NCBI GenBank assembly: GCA_050331715.1
Contig: JBHJGO010000124.1
Span: forward strand, 1 to 64,000
DNA: 64,000 nt
Source of the DNA: JBHJGO01 sp050331715
GTDB lineage: Bacteria > Cyanobacteriota > Cyanobacteriia > Cyanobacteriales > Microcoleaceae
Direction of reading: 5' to 3'
Within the stretch, counting starts at the first letter, position 1, and the number at the start of each line of letters is the position of its first letter. Below the pieces are notes generated by a model, which made no database searches, was not told the origin of the DNA, and saw only the letters and a program-made list of their open reading frames with translations. A program made the position numbers and the translations under genes. Shown one piece after another: positions 53,488-62,022 of the stretch.

Positions 53488-53971
53488 AGGACTTCAAAGT
53501 TGGATTCTAAGGGGTTTGATTTTTATAAAAAGCTGTTTCCCGCATATCTCCGCTGATTCGGCTTGAGAAGGACGCATGCAAATAAGGATGAAAAACAATG
53601 TGGGGATCACAAAACTGGTTCAATTCTAAGGGGCGACAGCGACAGATATACAAATTTTTTTTTCAGAGGTTAGTTCAGATTGAGCAACCATAGACAAGAA
53701 TCAAGCTTTTCTAGCATACTGCTATAGTGGCAGCATTCCATCTAGATGCATTTTTCTTAATTGAATAAAAATTCAATAAAGCCCGACCACCACAATGTTG
53801 CTGAGAACAGTAGCTCGTGGCCATGGTTCAGTCTACATACTTCCATATCAGATGTCGATACAGCAATTTGCAGTTGCGTTTGGTATAGATTTGGGAGTTG
53901 GGGGGCGCACTGCACCCGCAACTCATGTACTCACCAGCCCGTAAAACGCTGTATAGATGATTATTGAGTGA
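53488..53971. other. 484-bp divergent intergenic region between rbcR and TauE/SafE gene
   Basis: It should hold the rbcR promoter and its autoregulatory site (LysR T-N11-A type). Many TTGATTGA/AATTC-like AT-rich stretches exist, but no single operator is clear. A 49-codon frame starting ATG 53795 (MLLRTVARGHGSVYILPYQM) and a 68-codon one at 53761 are seen, neither with a ribosome-binding site or family; I do not call them. Confidence 0.4.
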
Positions 53972-54757
53972 ATGATCTATCCCTCCGAACTTGTAATTTT
54001 AAGTGCTAGTGGATTGTGCGCGGGTGTCCTGGCTGGATTCCTGGGTATTGGGGGTGGCGTGATTTTAGTCCCATTATTGGTTGCTCTGAACTATAGTCCG
54101 GTTCAAGCCGTTGCCACCAGCAGCCTCTCCATCCTGATCACTGCTTTATCCGGCAGCTTTCATAATAGGCGGATGGGTTACATCAGCTTTAATCGGGTTT
54201 TAGGTATTGGCATCCCAGCACTATTGACGGCTCAACTTGGTGCTTACTTAGCCAATCAATTTTCTCAACGGAGCCTGCTGATTGCGTTTGGCTGTTTGTT
54301 ACTCCTGAATATTTTTCTGGTTAGACTGAAACAAATCATCCTCAGACGTTCTGCTGCTGCGGAAACAACCTCTCCGACTTCAAGTTTCAATCCCGTTATT
54401 TCCAGAATATTGACAGGCGGAATTGCGGGGTTTTTAGCAGGTCTTTTGGGAGTTGGTGGGGGTGTGATTATGGTTCCTTTGCAGGTTTTGTTACTCAATG
54501 AAAGGATCAAAACAGCGGTACAGACGAGTTTAGGAGTGATTGTAATGACAAGCTTCTCAGCTTGCCTGGGTCATGCTCAGGCCGGAAATGTTTTATGGAT
54601 TGCTGGTTTTCTTCTAGGTTTTGGCGGATTAATTGGGGTGCAGTTGAGTGCTCGCTTTCTGCCGAAATTACCGGAAAAGGTGATTACACTGGCATTTCAG
54701 TTGTTGCTAGGGATTCTTGCAATTTACGTTTTCGTACAGGCGAAGGGATTGCAATAG
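53972..54757 (+). CDS. TauE/SafE family sulfite or anion exporter
   Basis: The 261-aa integral membrane protein has about eight spans in two inverted halves. Each half contains the family glycine signature: VLAGFLGIGGGVILVPLLVA (residues ~20-40) and GFLAGLLGVGGGVIMVPLQV (~155-175). The family moves sulfite, sulfoacetate or similar anions; the substrate is not predictable. Start ATG 53972 is clear. Alone, divergent from rbcR. Confidence 0.92.
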   Translation: MIYPSELVILSASGLCAGVLAGFLGIGGGVILVPLLVALNYSPVQAVATSSLSILITALSGSFHNRRMGYISFNRVLGIGIPALLTAQLGAYLANQFSQRSLLIAFGCLLLLNIFLVRLKQIILRRSAAAETTSPTSSFNPVISRILTGGIAGFLAGLLGVGGGVIMVPLQVLLLNERIKTAVQTSLGVIVMTSFSACLGHAQAGNVLWIAGFLLGFGGLIGVQLSARFLPKLPEKVITLAFQLLLGILAIYVFVQAKGLQ

Positions 54758-54897
54758 TTCAAACTAGCATAGCCCTACAGGGTTAGGTTTGAGGATATAT
54801 CCCATACTACGCAGGGGATACACACCCATCAAAATACTTGAGATTAGTGGGGTTCATTATAAGGTGATTTCTGTTGCGCTGAGGACAGTTAGGTATC

Positions 54898-55353
54898 TCA
54901 AGGGAGGGTATAGCCTGTCGTCGCTTCAATATAAGCTTGAACTTTTTGGTAAACCTCTGGATAGCTCTGGGGACTGAGAATAATCGGTTCCATGGAATCT
55001 GGCAGCCAAAAGGTAATCCGCTTCCCCTGATCGCAGGCAAAGGATTGGATCCGATTCAGATTAACAAAGTATTCCCGTCGCTCGTAGTGAATCTTGATCC
55101 AGCGATTGTCATCAATGGCTGACGTGACAACATTGGTGTCGCTATCGATTAGATCACTGGTAATGCTTTCGAGATAGTGGCAAAGTTTTTGAAATTCTTC
55201 GGGACGGCTTTGGGCAGGAATGATGATAGGCTGACCAGAATCTGGCAACCAAAATTTAATCCGTTGATTGGACTCAGCACAAAATGCGCCAACCCGTTCT
55301 AGATTGACGAGATATTGTTTTTGGCCATCGTTGAGTTTGATCCAGTAAGCCAC
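54898..55353 (-). CDS. Protein made of two tandem copies of a ~70-residue beta unit
   Basis: The 151-aa product has two related halves. WIKLNDGQKQYLVNLERVGA, then IKFWLPDSGQPIIIPAQSRP, compares with WIKIHYERREYFVNLNRIQS, then ITFWLPDSMEPIILSPQSYP. Each ends in a helix (EEFQKLCHYLES / EVYQKVQAYIEA). This shows internal gene duplication. Both halves hold Cys in the same strand (FCAES / FACDQ). No known function; from memory similar small proteins occur in filamentous cyanobacteria. Cytoplasmic. Convergent with the TauE/SafE gene, and its promoter faces the pyrG 3' end. Confidence 0.7.
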   Translation of the reverse strand: MAYWIKLNDGQKQYLVNLERVGAFCAESNQRIKFWLPDSGQPIIIPAQSRPEEFQKLCHYLESITSDLIDSDTNVVTSAIDDNRWIKIHYERREYFVNLNRIQSFACDQGKRITFWLPDSMEPIILSPQSYPEVYQKVQAYIEATTGYTLP

Positions 55354-55455
55354 AAAGATTCTCTCGAACTTGATAAGTGAAAGCGCAATGGTAGTTTAGT
55401 CTATCAGAATCGTAGATGACACCTGTGTTTTGAAGAACAGCAAATGATAGGGAGA

Positions 55456-57195
55456 TTAATTTGTATAGGTTGGTTCCGAAATGGCTGACTCCAAATCTTG
55501 ATAAATGACCGCATTCTCGGAACTCAAATCAGAGGAAATCGCCTCTAAATTGGGGGGGGGAGAATCCGTTGGGGTTGTCCCCTGACTGGAACGCACGACT
55601 GCTTCCACAAACCCTTTGAATAGAGGATGAGGTGCGTTGGGGCGGGATTGGAACTCCGGATGGAACTGAGTGGCGATATAGAAGGGATGATCCGGCTATT
55701 CAACGATTTCTACCAAACGGCTATCCGGGGAAGTTCCACTAATCAGATAACCCGTTTCTAAAAACAGATTCCGATAGGCATTATTGAACTCGTAGCGATG
55801 GCGGTGACGTTCGTAGATCACTTCCTGCTGGTATAGTTTGAAGGCCAGTGTATCCCGTTGCAAACGACAGGGATAGAGGCCAAGGCGCATTGTTCCACCC
55901 AAATCGACAATGTCTTGCTGCTCCGGCAGCAGGTTAATCACGGGGTTCAGGGCATTCACGTCAAATTCCGCACTGTCAGCACTTTCAAGTTGGGCGACAT
56001 GACGCGCCCACTCTATCACTGAACATTGCATGCCCAAGCAGAGACCCAGGAATGGAATTTTTTGATTGCGGATGTGCTGAATCGCAGCAATTTTTCCATA
56101 AATTCCTCGGGAGCCGAAGCCACCCGGAACCACCACACCGTCAGCACTGGCTAGCTCCTCAATGATATTGCCATTCTCTAACATCTCAGAGTTGACCCAT
56201 TGGATCTTTACTTTTGCGCCAACCTCAATGGCTGCATGGCGCAGTGCTTCAACCACTGAAAGATAGGCATCGCTCAGTTGGACATATTTGCCAACAATGG
56301 CCACTTTAACTGTCGGTGCAGGTGCACTTTTTTCCTTCTGGTACAGTCGATCCACCAGGGTTTGCCATGCAGTTAAATCCGGTTGTCGAGGGTCTAGATT
56401 CAGATAGCCCAAGGTTTGCTTGGCGAGTCCCTCCCGTTCCATGATCAGCGGCACTTCATAGATGCTAGCCGCATCCGGTGCAGTAATCACAGAATCCACC
56501 TCAACATCACAGAACTCCGAAACCTTTTCCTTCAGCCCTGGAACCAGGGGGCGATCGCTACGACACACCAGAATATCGGGTTGAATACCGATGGAGCGCA
56601 GTTCTTTTACCGAATGCTGGGTTGGCTTCGTCTTCATCTCCCCGGCAGCGGCAATGTAGGGAACCAAGGTGACATGAACGTAGACCACATTCTGTCGGCC
56701 TACATCCTTGCGAAATTGGCGAATCGCTTCTAGGAAGGGCAGGGATTCAATATCGCCAACGGTTCCTCCAACTTCTGTAATGACTACATCTGGGGCCGTA
56801 TCCCTGGCCACCCGATGAATTCTCTCCTTGCATTCATGGGTAATGTGGGGAATGACTTGCACCGTGCCGCCCTGATAATCGCCTCGCCGCTCCTTGTTAA
56901 TCACAGCTTGATAGATCGATCCAGCCGTAACGCTGTTGAGCCGGGACATCGAGGTGTCAGTAAATCGCTCATAATGTCCTAAGTCTAAATCCGTTTCAGC
57001 CCCGTCCTGCGTGACGAAAACCTCACCATGTTGAAAGGGACTCATGGTTCCTGGATCGACGTTAATATAAGGATCAAGCTTAAGAATGGAAACAGAGTAG
57101 TCTCTCGATTTGAGCAAGCGGCCCAGGCTTGCGGCGACAATTCCTTTACCAATGCTGGAGACAACTCCCCCTGTGATGAAAACAAACTTAGTCAT
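55456..57195 (-). pseudogene. pyrG: CTP synthase with in-frame TAG before the GATase HPE motif
   Basis: CTP synthase converts UTP, ATP and glutamine to CTP and is normally essential. The frame from ATG 57195 encodes the synthetase domain (FVFITGGVVSSIGKGIVAAS) and the class I glutaminase with nucleophile FLGLCLGMQC. It stops at TAG 55696-55698 (…RLVEIVE). The next codons continue in frame: PDHPFYIATQFHPEFQSRP, then NAPHPLFKGFVEAVVRSS, to TAA 55456-55458. This segment holds the catalytic His/Glu of the glutaminase triad (HPE). The full frame is 580 codons including the TAG, the usual size. Without readthrough the enzyme would lack the HPE and depend on ammonia. The last ~45 residues are an Asn/Ser-rich cyanobacterial-type tail. 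Confidence 0.9.
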
Positions 57196-57628
57196 AGAAT
57201 ACCAATCGTAAAATGTTGGCCCATTGGCCCTGAGATACCGAACCCGAAGCTAGAGGGAATGCTCTTTCACCATTTTGCCACAAGAAGAATATCCCCTCTG
57301 GAGAAAATTGACCGGAATTGCAGGTGGGCGAGGTGAAAGAGGTTACACAGGTTGTTGGTCATCCGTCAATAGTCATTGGTCGTTGGTCATTGGTCATTGG
57401 TCATTGGTCACTGGCGGTCTGCCAATCTCGATGCTGTACATACCGTCATTCCCTGGCGGCGAGAATCTGGAAATCCAATCGACAGACCTGAAAGCTGATA
57501 CCTGAAAGCTGACACCTGACCCCTACCCCCTAGGGAACGTTATTGAAACACTTGCAGTCTTTTAAGTACACTGAATCAATTAACTGCCGTATTTTAACCA
57601 ACTATTAAGCCAGGATCAAACTAAACGA
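57196..57628. other. 433-bp intergenic region with heptamer repeats
   Basis: Between divergent pyrG and the VIT-VWA gene. It contains the TTGGTCA tandem array (57354-57412) and, near 57485-57525, an imperfect direct repeat CTGAAAGCTGATAC / CTGAAAGCTGACAC. Stops occur in all frames. No tRNA or riboswitch pattern seen. Confidence 0.5.
57354..57412. repeat. Tandem TTGGTCA heptamer array
   Basis: Heptamers run GTTGGTC … GTCATTGGTCGTTGGTCATT … GGTCATTGGTCACT, about seven units, some imperfect. TTGGTCA is one of the short tandemly repeated repetitive (STRR) heptanucleotides described in filamentous cyanobacteria. Shorter versions are near 7497 and 42650. It is not CRISPR-like, as there are no spacers. 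Confidence 0.8.
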
Positions 57629-60181
57629 ATGAAATTCAGAATGAACTCCTATTATCCCCTCTTCCTCAAAAGCTTGTTGCTCGCAAAACTATCAATTGGT
57701 TTAATCCTGTTTGCCAACTTCGGGAGTTTAACGAGCCGTAGTTCCATTGCTGAACAGCGGGTTCATTCTGGTGTATCAATTCCTTTCCTCCAAATAGATC
57801 AAGCCCAAGCGCAGATTCATTCTACCGCTCAATGTCGATCTGATTGTCCAGTTGCAGGATTGTATGTTCGCTCAGAAACGGATATTTCTCAAACTTTTCC
57901 GTTGGAACAAACTGAGGTTAAAGCGAGAGTTTCTGGTAATCTTTCACGGGTTGAAGTGACCCAGACCTTTACCAATCCCTTCGATACCAATTTAGAAGCG
58001 ATCTACGTTTTCCCCCTGCCAGATGAGGCCGCAGTGGACGATATGGAGATTCAGATCGGCGATCGCATTATCAAGTCTGCCATCGAAACCCGTGAACAGG
58101 CCCAGGCCATTTACCAGGCTGCCAAGTCTTCAGGTCAAACGGCCGGGTTACTGGAACAGGAGCGGGCCAATATTTTCACCCAATCCCTGGCCAATATCAA
58201 ACCTGGGGAATCGATTCAGGTGACGATCCGCTACACCGATCCACTGAAATTTGAGCAGGGAGACTATGAATTTGTGTTTCCGATGGTGGTTGGCCCCCGC
58301 TATGTTCCAGGAAGTTTAGAAGGAGGGTCTAGCCGTACCAGCCGAGTCCCGGATGGAGATCGGATTACGCCCCCTGTGCTGCCGCCCCAGGTGCGTTCTG
58401 GCCATGACATTCAGGTCGATGTAGAAATCGACGCAGGTGTGCCGATTCAGAATGTGCGCTCAGCCTCCCATCAAATCCTGACTCAGAAACAGGGCGAAGT
58501 CACGCAGGTAACTCTGGCAGAAGGCGATACAATCCCAAACAAAGATCTGATTTTGCGATATCAAGTGTCGGGGGATCAAACCCAGGCCATGGTGATGACT
58601 GAGAGCGATTCACGGGGCGGACACTTTGCGGCTTATTTGATTCCAGCGCTGCAATACAAACCAGCGGAGATCGTTGCCAAGGATGTTGTGTTCTTGATTG
58701 ATACTTCCGGTTCCCAACGGGGTGAACCTTTAGCCAAGTCTAAACAACTGATGCGGCGAATGGTTCAGGGCTTGAATGCGGAGGATACCTTTGCCATTAT
58801 CGACTTTTCCGACACTACATCAGCGCTATCTGAAACGCCCCTCGATAACACGGCTACAAACCGTCAGCGGGCCACGGGTTACATCAATCAACTGGAGGCC
58901 AGGGGCGGTACAGAACTGTTAAATGGAATTCGAGCAGTATTGGACTATCCAGCTCCGCCATCGGATCGACTGCGGAGCATTGTGCTGATCACCGATGGCT
59001 ACATTGGCAATGAAACGGAAGTGCTAGCCGAGGTTCAGAGTCAGCTTAAACCGGGCAATCGCCTCTACAGCTTTGGTGTTGGCAGCTCAGTGAATCGATT
59101 TCTGTTAAATCGCTTGGCAGAAGTCGGACGCGGCACAGTTCAGATTACTCGGCCCGATGCACCCTCGGCAGCGGTTACCGAGAAGTTCTTCCAGCAGATT
59201 AATAATCCCGTTCTGACTAATATTCAAGTCAGTTGGCAGGGCGGCGGGGCCGCAACAGAGTTTTACCCCGCTGCCCCTAGTGATTTATTTGCTAATCAAC
59301 CATTAGTGGTTCTGGGTCGGAAACCGGATCAACAAGCGGGTCAACTTAGAATTACTGGAACTCAAGCCGATGGACAGTCCTATGAGCAAACATTGAACGT
59401 TAGCTTTGCACCGAGTTCTGCAAACCCAGGTAACCCTGCCATTGCTCAACTCTGGGGTCGTGCCAAGATTAAACATCTGGCCCATCAGATGTTTGCCGGA
59501 GAAACCAAATCTGGAGTTGAGGCAATTACCCAAACGGCCTTGGATTATCGCCTATTGTCCCAATACACCGCATTTATCGCCGTCAGCGAAGAAGTTCGAG
59601 TCAATCCCAACGGTACAAGTCAGACGGTACAGGTTCCCGTCGAACTACCGGAAGGCGTGAGTTACGAGGGAATTTTTGGCCGCAATCCAGAACAAGCTCA
59701 AATTAGAGGTTTCTCCGGTGGAGTTACAGGTGCAGACCGACTCCAGACTCGCCTTGGGACTTCCCAGCAACCGATGCCCAGCGGCGGAATTCGCAGCACA
59801 GAAATTGCTCCTGTCGCTCCTCCTACGGGTTCCCGTCCGCAACCCCTGCCCCGACCCAATATTGTGACGGGTGCTTCCCAAATTCAAGTGGTCAGTGCCT
59901 CGAGCTTGGAGCAATCGGCGACGGCTGAGCTAAACCGCTACTTACAGGGGGTCAACCTTCCCGAACCGGTTCAGGGTCAACTCATTTTCGAGCTGGTTGT
60001 CAAACAGGGTAGAATCCAGCGAATCATTCTGGACGACCGGGCTTCAACTCTGAAACCTGATCAGGGCAGCAAGCAAGCCATTACCATCGACCGCATCCGC
60101 CGCTCCCTCCAGACCTGGCAGCCTCCTGCTCAATTGAGTGGAACGGTGCGGATCGATTTAGTCATTAGTGCTTCGTCCTAA
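57629..60181 (+). CDS. VIT and von Willebrand factor A domain protein, exported
   Basis: An 850-aa secreted or periplasmic protein. A signal sequence (SLLLAKLSIGLILFANFGSL region) leads to a VIT domain (EVKARVSGNLSRVEVTQTFT NPFD; VFPLPDEAAVDDMEIQIG). A VWA domain follows with MIDAS DTSGS (VVFLIDTSGSQRGEP, then IVLITDGYIGNETE), which binds Mg2+ and ligands. A Pro-rich linker (~730-765) and a C-terminal beta domain (LIFELVVKQGRIQRIILDDR) complete it. In animals VIT-VWA pairs are inter-alpha-inhibitor heavy chains; in bacteria they are surface or stress proteins of unclear function. The start ATG 57629 could be a little upstream of the true Met in MNSYYPLFLK (57644). Confidence 0.9.
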   Translation: MKFRMNSYYPLFLKSLLLAKLSIGLILFANFGSLTSRSSIAEQRVHSGVSIPFLQIDQAQAQIHSTAQCRSDCPVAGLYVRSETDISQTFPLEQTEVKARVSGNLSRVEVTQTFTNPFDTNLEAIYVFPLPDEAAVDDMEIQIGDRIIKSAIETREQAQAIYQAAKSSGQTAGLLEQERANIFTQSLANIKPGESIQVTIRYTDPLKFEQGDYEFVFPMVVGPRYVPGSLEGGSSRTSRVPDGDRITPPVLPPQVRSGHDIQVDVEIDAGVPIQNVRSASHQILTQKQGEVTQVTLAEGDTIPNKDLILRYQVSGDQTQAMVMTESDSRGGHFAAYLIPALQYKPAEIVAKDVVFLIDTSGSQRGEPLAKSKQLMRRMVQGLNAEDTFAIIDFSDTTSALSETPLDNTATNRQRATGYINQLEARGGTELLNGIRAVLDYPAPPSDRLRSIVLITDGYIGNETEVLAEVQSQLKPGNRLYSFGVGSSVNRFLLNRLAEVGRGTVQITRPDAPSAAVTEKFFQQINNPVLTNIQVSWQGGGAATEFYPAAPSDLFANQPLVVLGRKPDQQAGQLRITGTQADGQSYEQTLNVSFAPSSANPGNPAIAQLWGRAKIKHLAHQMFAGETKSGVEAITQTALDYRLLSQYTAFIAVSEEVRVNPNGTSQTVQVPVELPEGVSYEGIFGRNPEQAQIRGFSGGVTGADRLQTRLGTSQQPMPSGGIRSTEIAPVAPPTGSRPQPLPRPNIVTGASQIQVVSASSLEQSATAELNRYLQGVNLPEPVQGQLIFELVVKQGRIQRIILDDRASTLKPDQGSKQAITIDRIRRSLQTWQPPAQLSGTVRIDLVISASS

Positions 60182-60230
60182 ATCAACCGTGAAAAAAGCT
60201 GTAGAGGGGTTGGGAAAATTCCCAATAAAG

Positions 60231-60280
60231 GGGTAACGCCTCCTTCACCCCCGTTTCACAAATCATTGGGGTTTGCTATA
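60231..60280 (-). repeat. Dispersed intergenic repeat, copy 2
   Basis: Read on the minus strand, TATAGCAAACCCCAATGATT continues to GGAGGCGTTACCCC and matches 13396-13446 at 44 of 51 positions. The GC-rich hairpin is imperfect in this copy. It is located 50 bp after the VIT-VWA stop and 115 bp before the next gene. Confidence 0.7.
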
Positions 60281-60394
60281 GGTAGTGGTGAATTACATTT
60301 TGCGGGTAGCTGAATATACACGGAATTGCAGTATTATGACGGAGGATGATCCGGCCAATACTAATTTTTAAAGGCATAGATTAGAGGTATAGGT

Positions 60395-61804
60395 ATGACA
60401 ATATTCTCTAGTGAAGCCCAACAAGCAGCGGCAGAGTCCTCATCTGCTGTCAACAACTGGAGATCTCGACCCGGTTACCTGAGCAAAGGGGGGTCAGAAT
60501 TTGAATCGATTCATATTTTGATTGGTCAATTTCTGGCGGATCGCTTTTCACCGAACCCCTTATCTGACCATTCCCTACTCTCTGAAAACCCAAACTTTGC
60601 ATGGGGTCAGGGCAATCCCCTAGAGAAAGTGATTCAGTCTCAGGACGACTTCGAGGCTTTAATCTTTAATCCCCAACTCTTCCGGAATGCGATCGCTATT
60701 CTTGAACCCTGGGAACATGTCGGCCACAACCTTCAGGGCGAACCTGTTCGGGCATCGGTAAATATTGCCTATCTGGTTCAGAAGATTGCTGATTGTGATT
60801 CTATCGTGTTTCCCCTTTGGTCTTCGGGACTGTTTGATCCGGAGAAATTAATTCCTATGATCAGTTCAGGATTGGCCATTGTTGTGGAAGGGGGTGATTC
60901 CTCAATTCGAGATCCCTCCAGCTTTTCTGAGTCACGTTGCTCCTTCGAGGAAACGCTTCAGGTGATTGAACAGATTCTATTGTCTCGCAGCCCCAATAGT
61001 GCTCCGGCAATTTTTATCTGCTTAGGGCATCAATTAGCAGCTCAAGCCCATATTAATTTGATTCGCAAGGCGGTGGCAGCCGTTCTACAGTCAGGACAAT
61101 TGGAGGGCGATCAGAATGGCAAAGCGTTGAGGGCATTACAGCGAGCCTGTCAGCAGATTCAGGCCATTGGCCAATCTTTGAAAATCAAAAAGCGGGACGG
61201 TCGGATTGTCGCCGACCATTGGGAACATCTGGAATTTGCGGTGGCAAGTAATGAGTTGAAAGAAGTCGGTAATCGTCAGCTTTTGCGGTACGAATCTCCA
61301 GACCATGAAACCTCTGGTATTCCTGAAGCAATTATTATTGCCCATGAAGTGACAGCGGATGAACACGAAGGCGTGATTGATACCTCTATTGCCTACGAAC
61401 ATGAGTTAAATATTGCCATGTTTCACTCTGACGAGGTAAATGAAGAAGCCATTTTATTTGCAAACTGGGCCTATCGCCTGATTCACGATGCGCTGATTCC
61501 CTGTCGGCATATCGTTGCCAATAGTCCCCTTTCCTGGTTAATCAGACTGCCGGATGCGATTGAGATTTTGTGTTCTACGGCAGAGAATGGTGAGATTGTT
61601 ACGGAATGTTCCGCCACCTGTATTAATTACCGAGATTTTGAAACCAAGAAGGTACGACGATCATTCACCTGCCAGTTTCATCCAGAATTACTTGCGGATC
61701 TACGAGCCGTGGGAGTTCGGAAACCACCATCCTATGAGGAGTTGAAACAAGATGATGGGGCACGGTTGTTGATGCGATTGCTCTATGCAGGAATGCAGGA
61801 GTAA
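60395..61804 (+). CDS. Class I glutamine amidotransferase-like protein
   Basis: The 469-aa product has a class I GATase core. Nucleophile elbow FICLGHQLAAQ carries Cys209, and the late His-x-Glu is QFHPELLADL (His429, Glu431). A large insert between them (~residues 235-400) contains IIIAHEVTADEHEGV and FHSDEVNEEAILFANWAYRL. Such triad spacing fits a distant GMP-synthase/anthranilate-synthase type domain acting without an adjacent synthetase. Partner and substrate unknown; from memory homologues are restricted largely to cyanobacteria. A clear cytoplasmic protein, intact, 219 bp upstream of the SurE-like gene. Confidence 0.8.
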   Translation: MTIFSSEAQQAAAESSSAVNNWRSRPGYLSKGGSEFESIHILIGQFLADRFSPNPLSDHSLLSENPNFAWGQGNPLEKVIQSQDDFEALIFNPQLFRNAIAILEPWEHVGHNLQGEPVRASVNIAYLVQKIADCDSIVFPLWSSGLFDPEKLIPMISSGLAIVVEGGDSSIRDPSSFSESRCSFEETLQVIEQILLSRSPNSAPAIFICLGHQLAAQAHINLIRKAVAAVLQSGQLEGDQNGKALRALQRACQQIQAIGQSLKIKKRDGRIVADHWEHLEFAVASNELKEVGNRQLLRYESPDHETSGIPEAIIIAHEVTADEHEGVIDTSIAYEHELNIAMFHSDEVNEEAILFANWAYRLIHDALIPCRHIVANSPLSWLIRLPDAIEILCSTAENGEIVTECSATCINYRDFETKKVRRSFTCQFHPELLADLRAVGVRKPPSYEELKQDDGARLLMRLLYAGMQE

Positions 61805-62022
61805 CTTACTCAACAGTAAAGAAACGCAGCATTGATATTTATAAACAAATTCGTTTTCACAATATTTTAAACCAGCCTTAACCATAATTTTACAAGGATC
61901 GGGGAAGATAGTTGAAGCTGCATCGGGCTTGAAAAATCAAGCTAAAATGCCAAATCAAGCTGATTTGGGACATACTCTGCATTTTTATCAGTTCAGTCTA
62001 AAGCATTAAGAAAAACAACATC

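Noticed and set aside
53761..53967. 68-codon frame in the rbcR-TauE intergenic region
   Set aside because: Cys/Trp/His-rich, atypical composition and no ribosome-binding site; the start is TTG.
57354..57412. Tandem repeat as a possible CRISPR array
   Set aside because: Contiguous 7-bp heptamers without spacers and no cas genes in the window.
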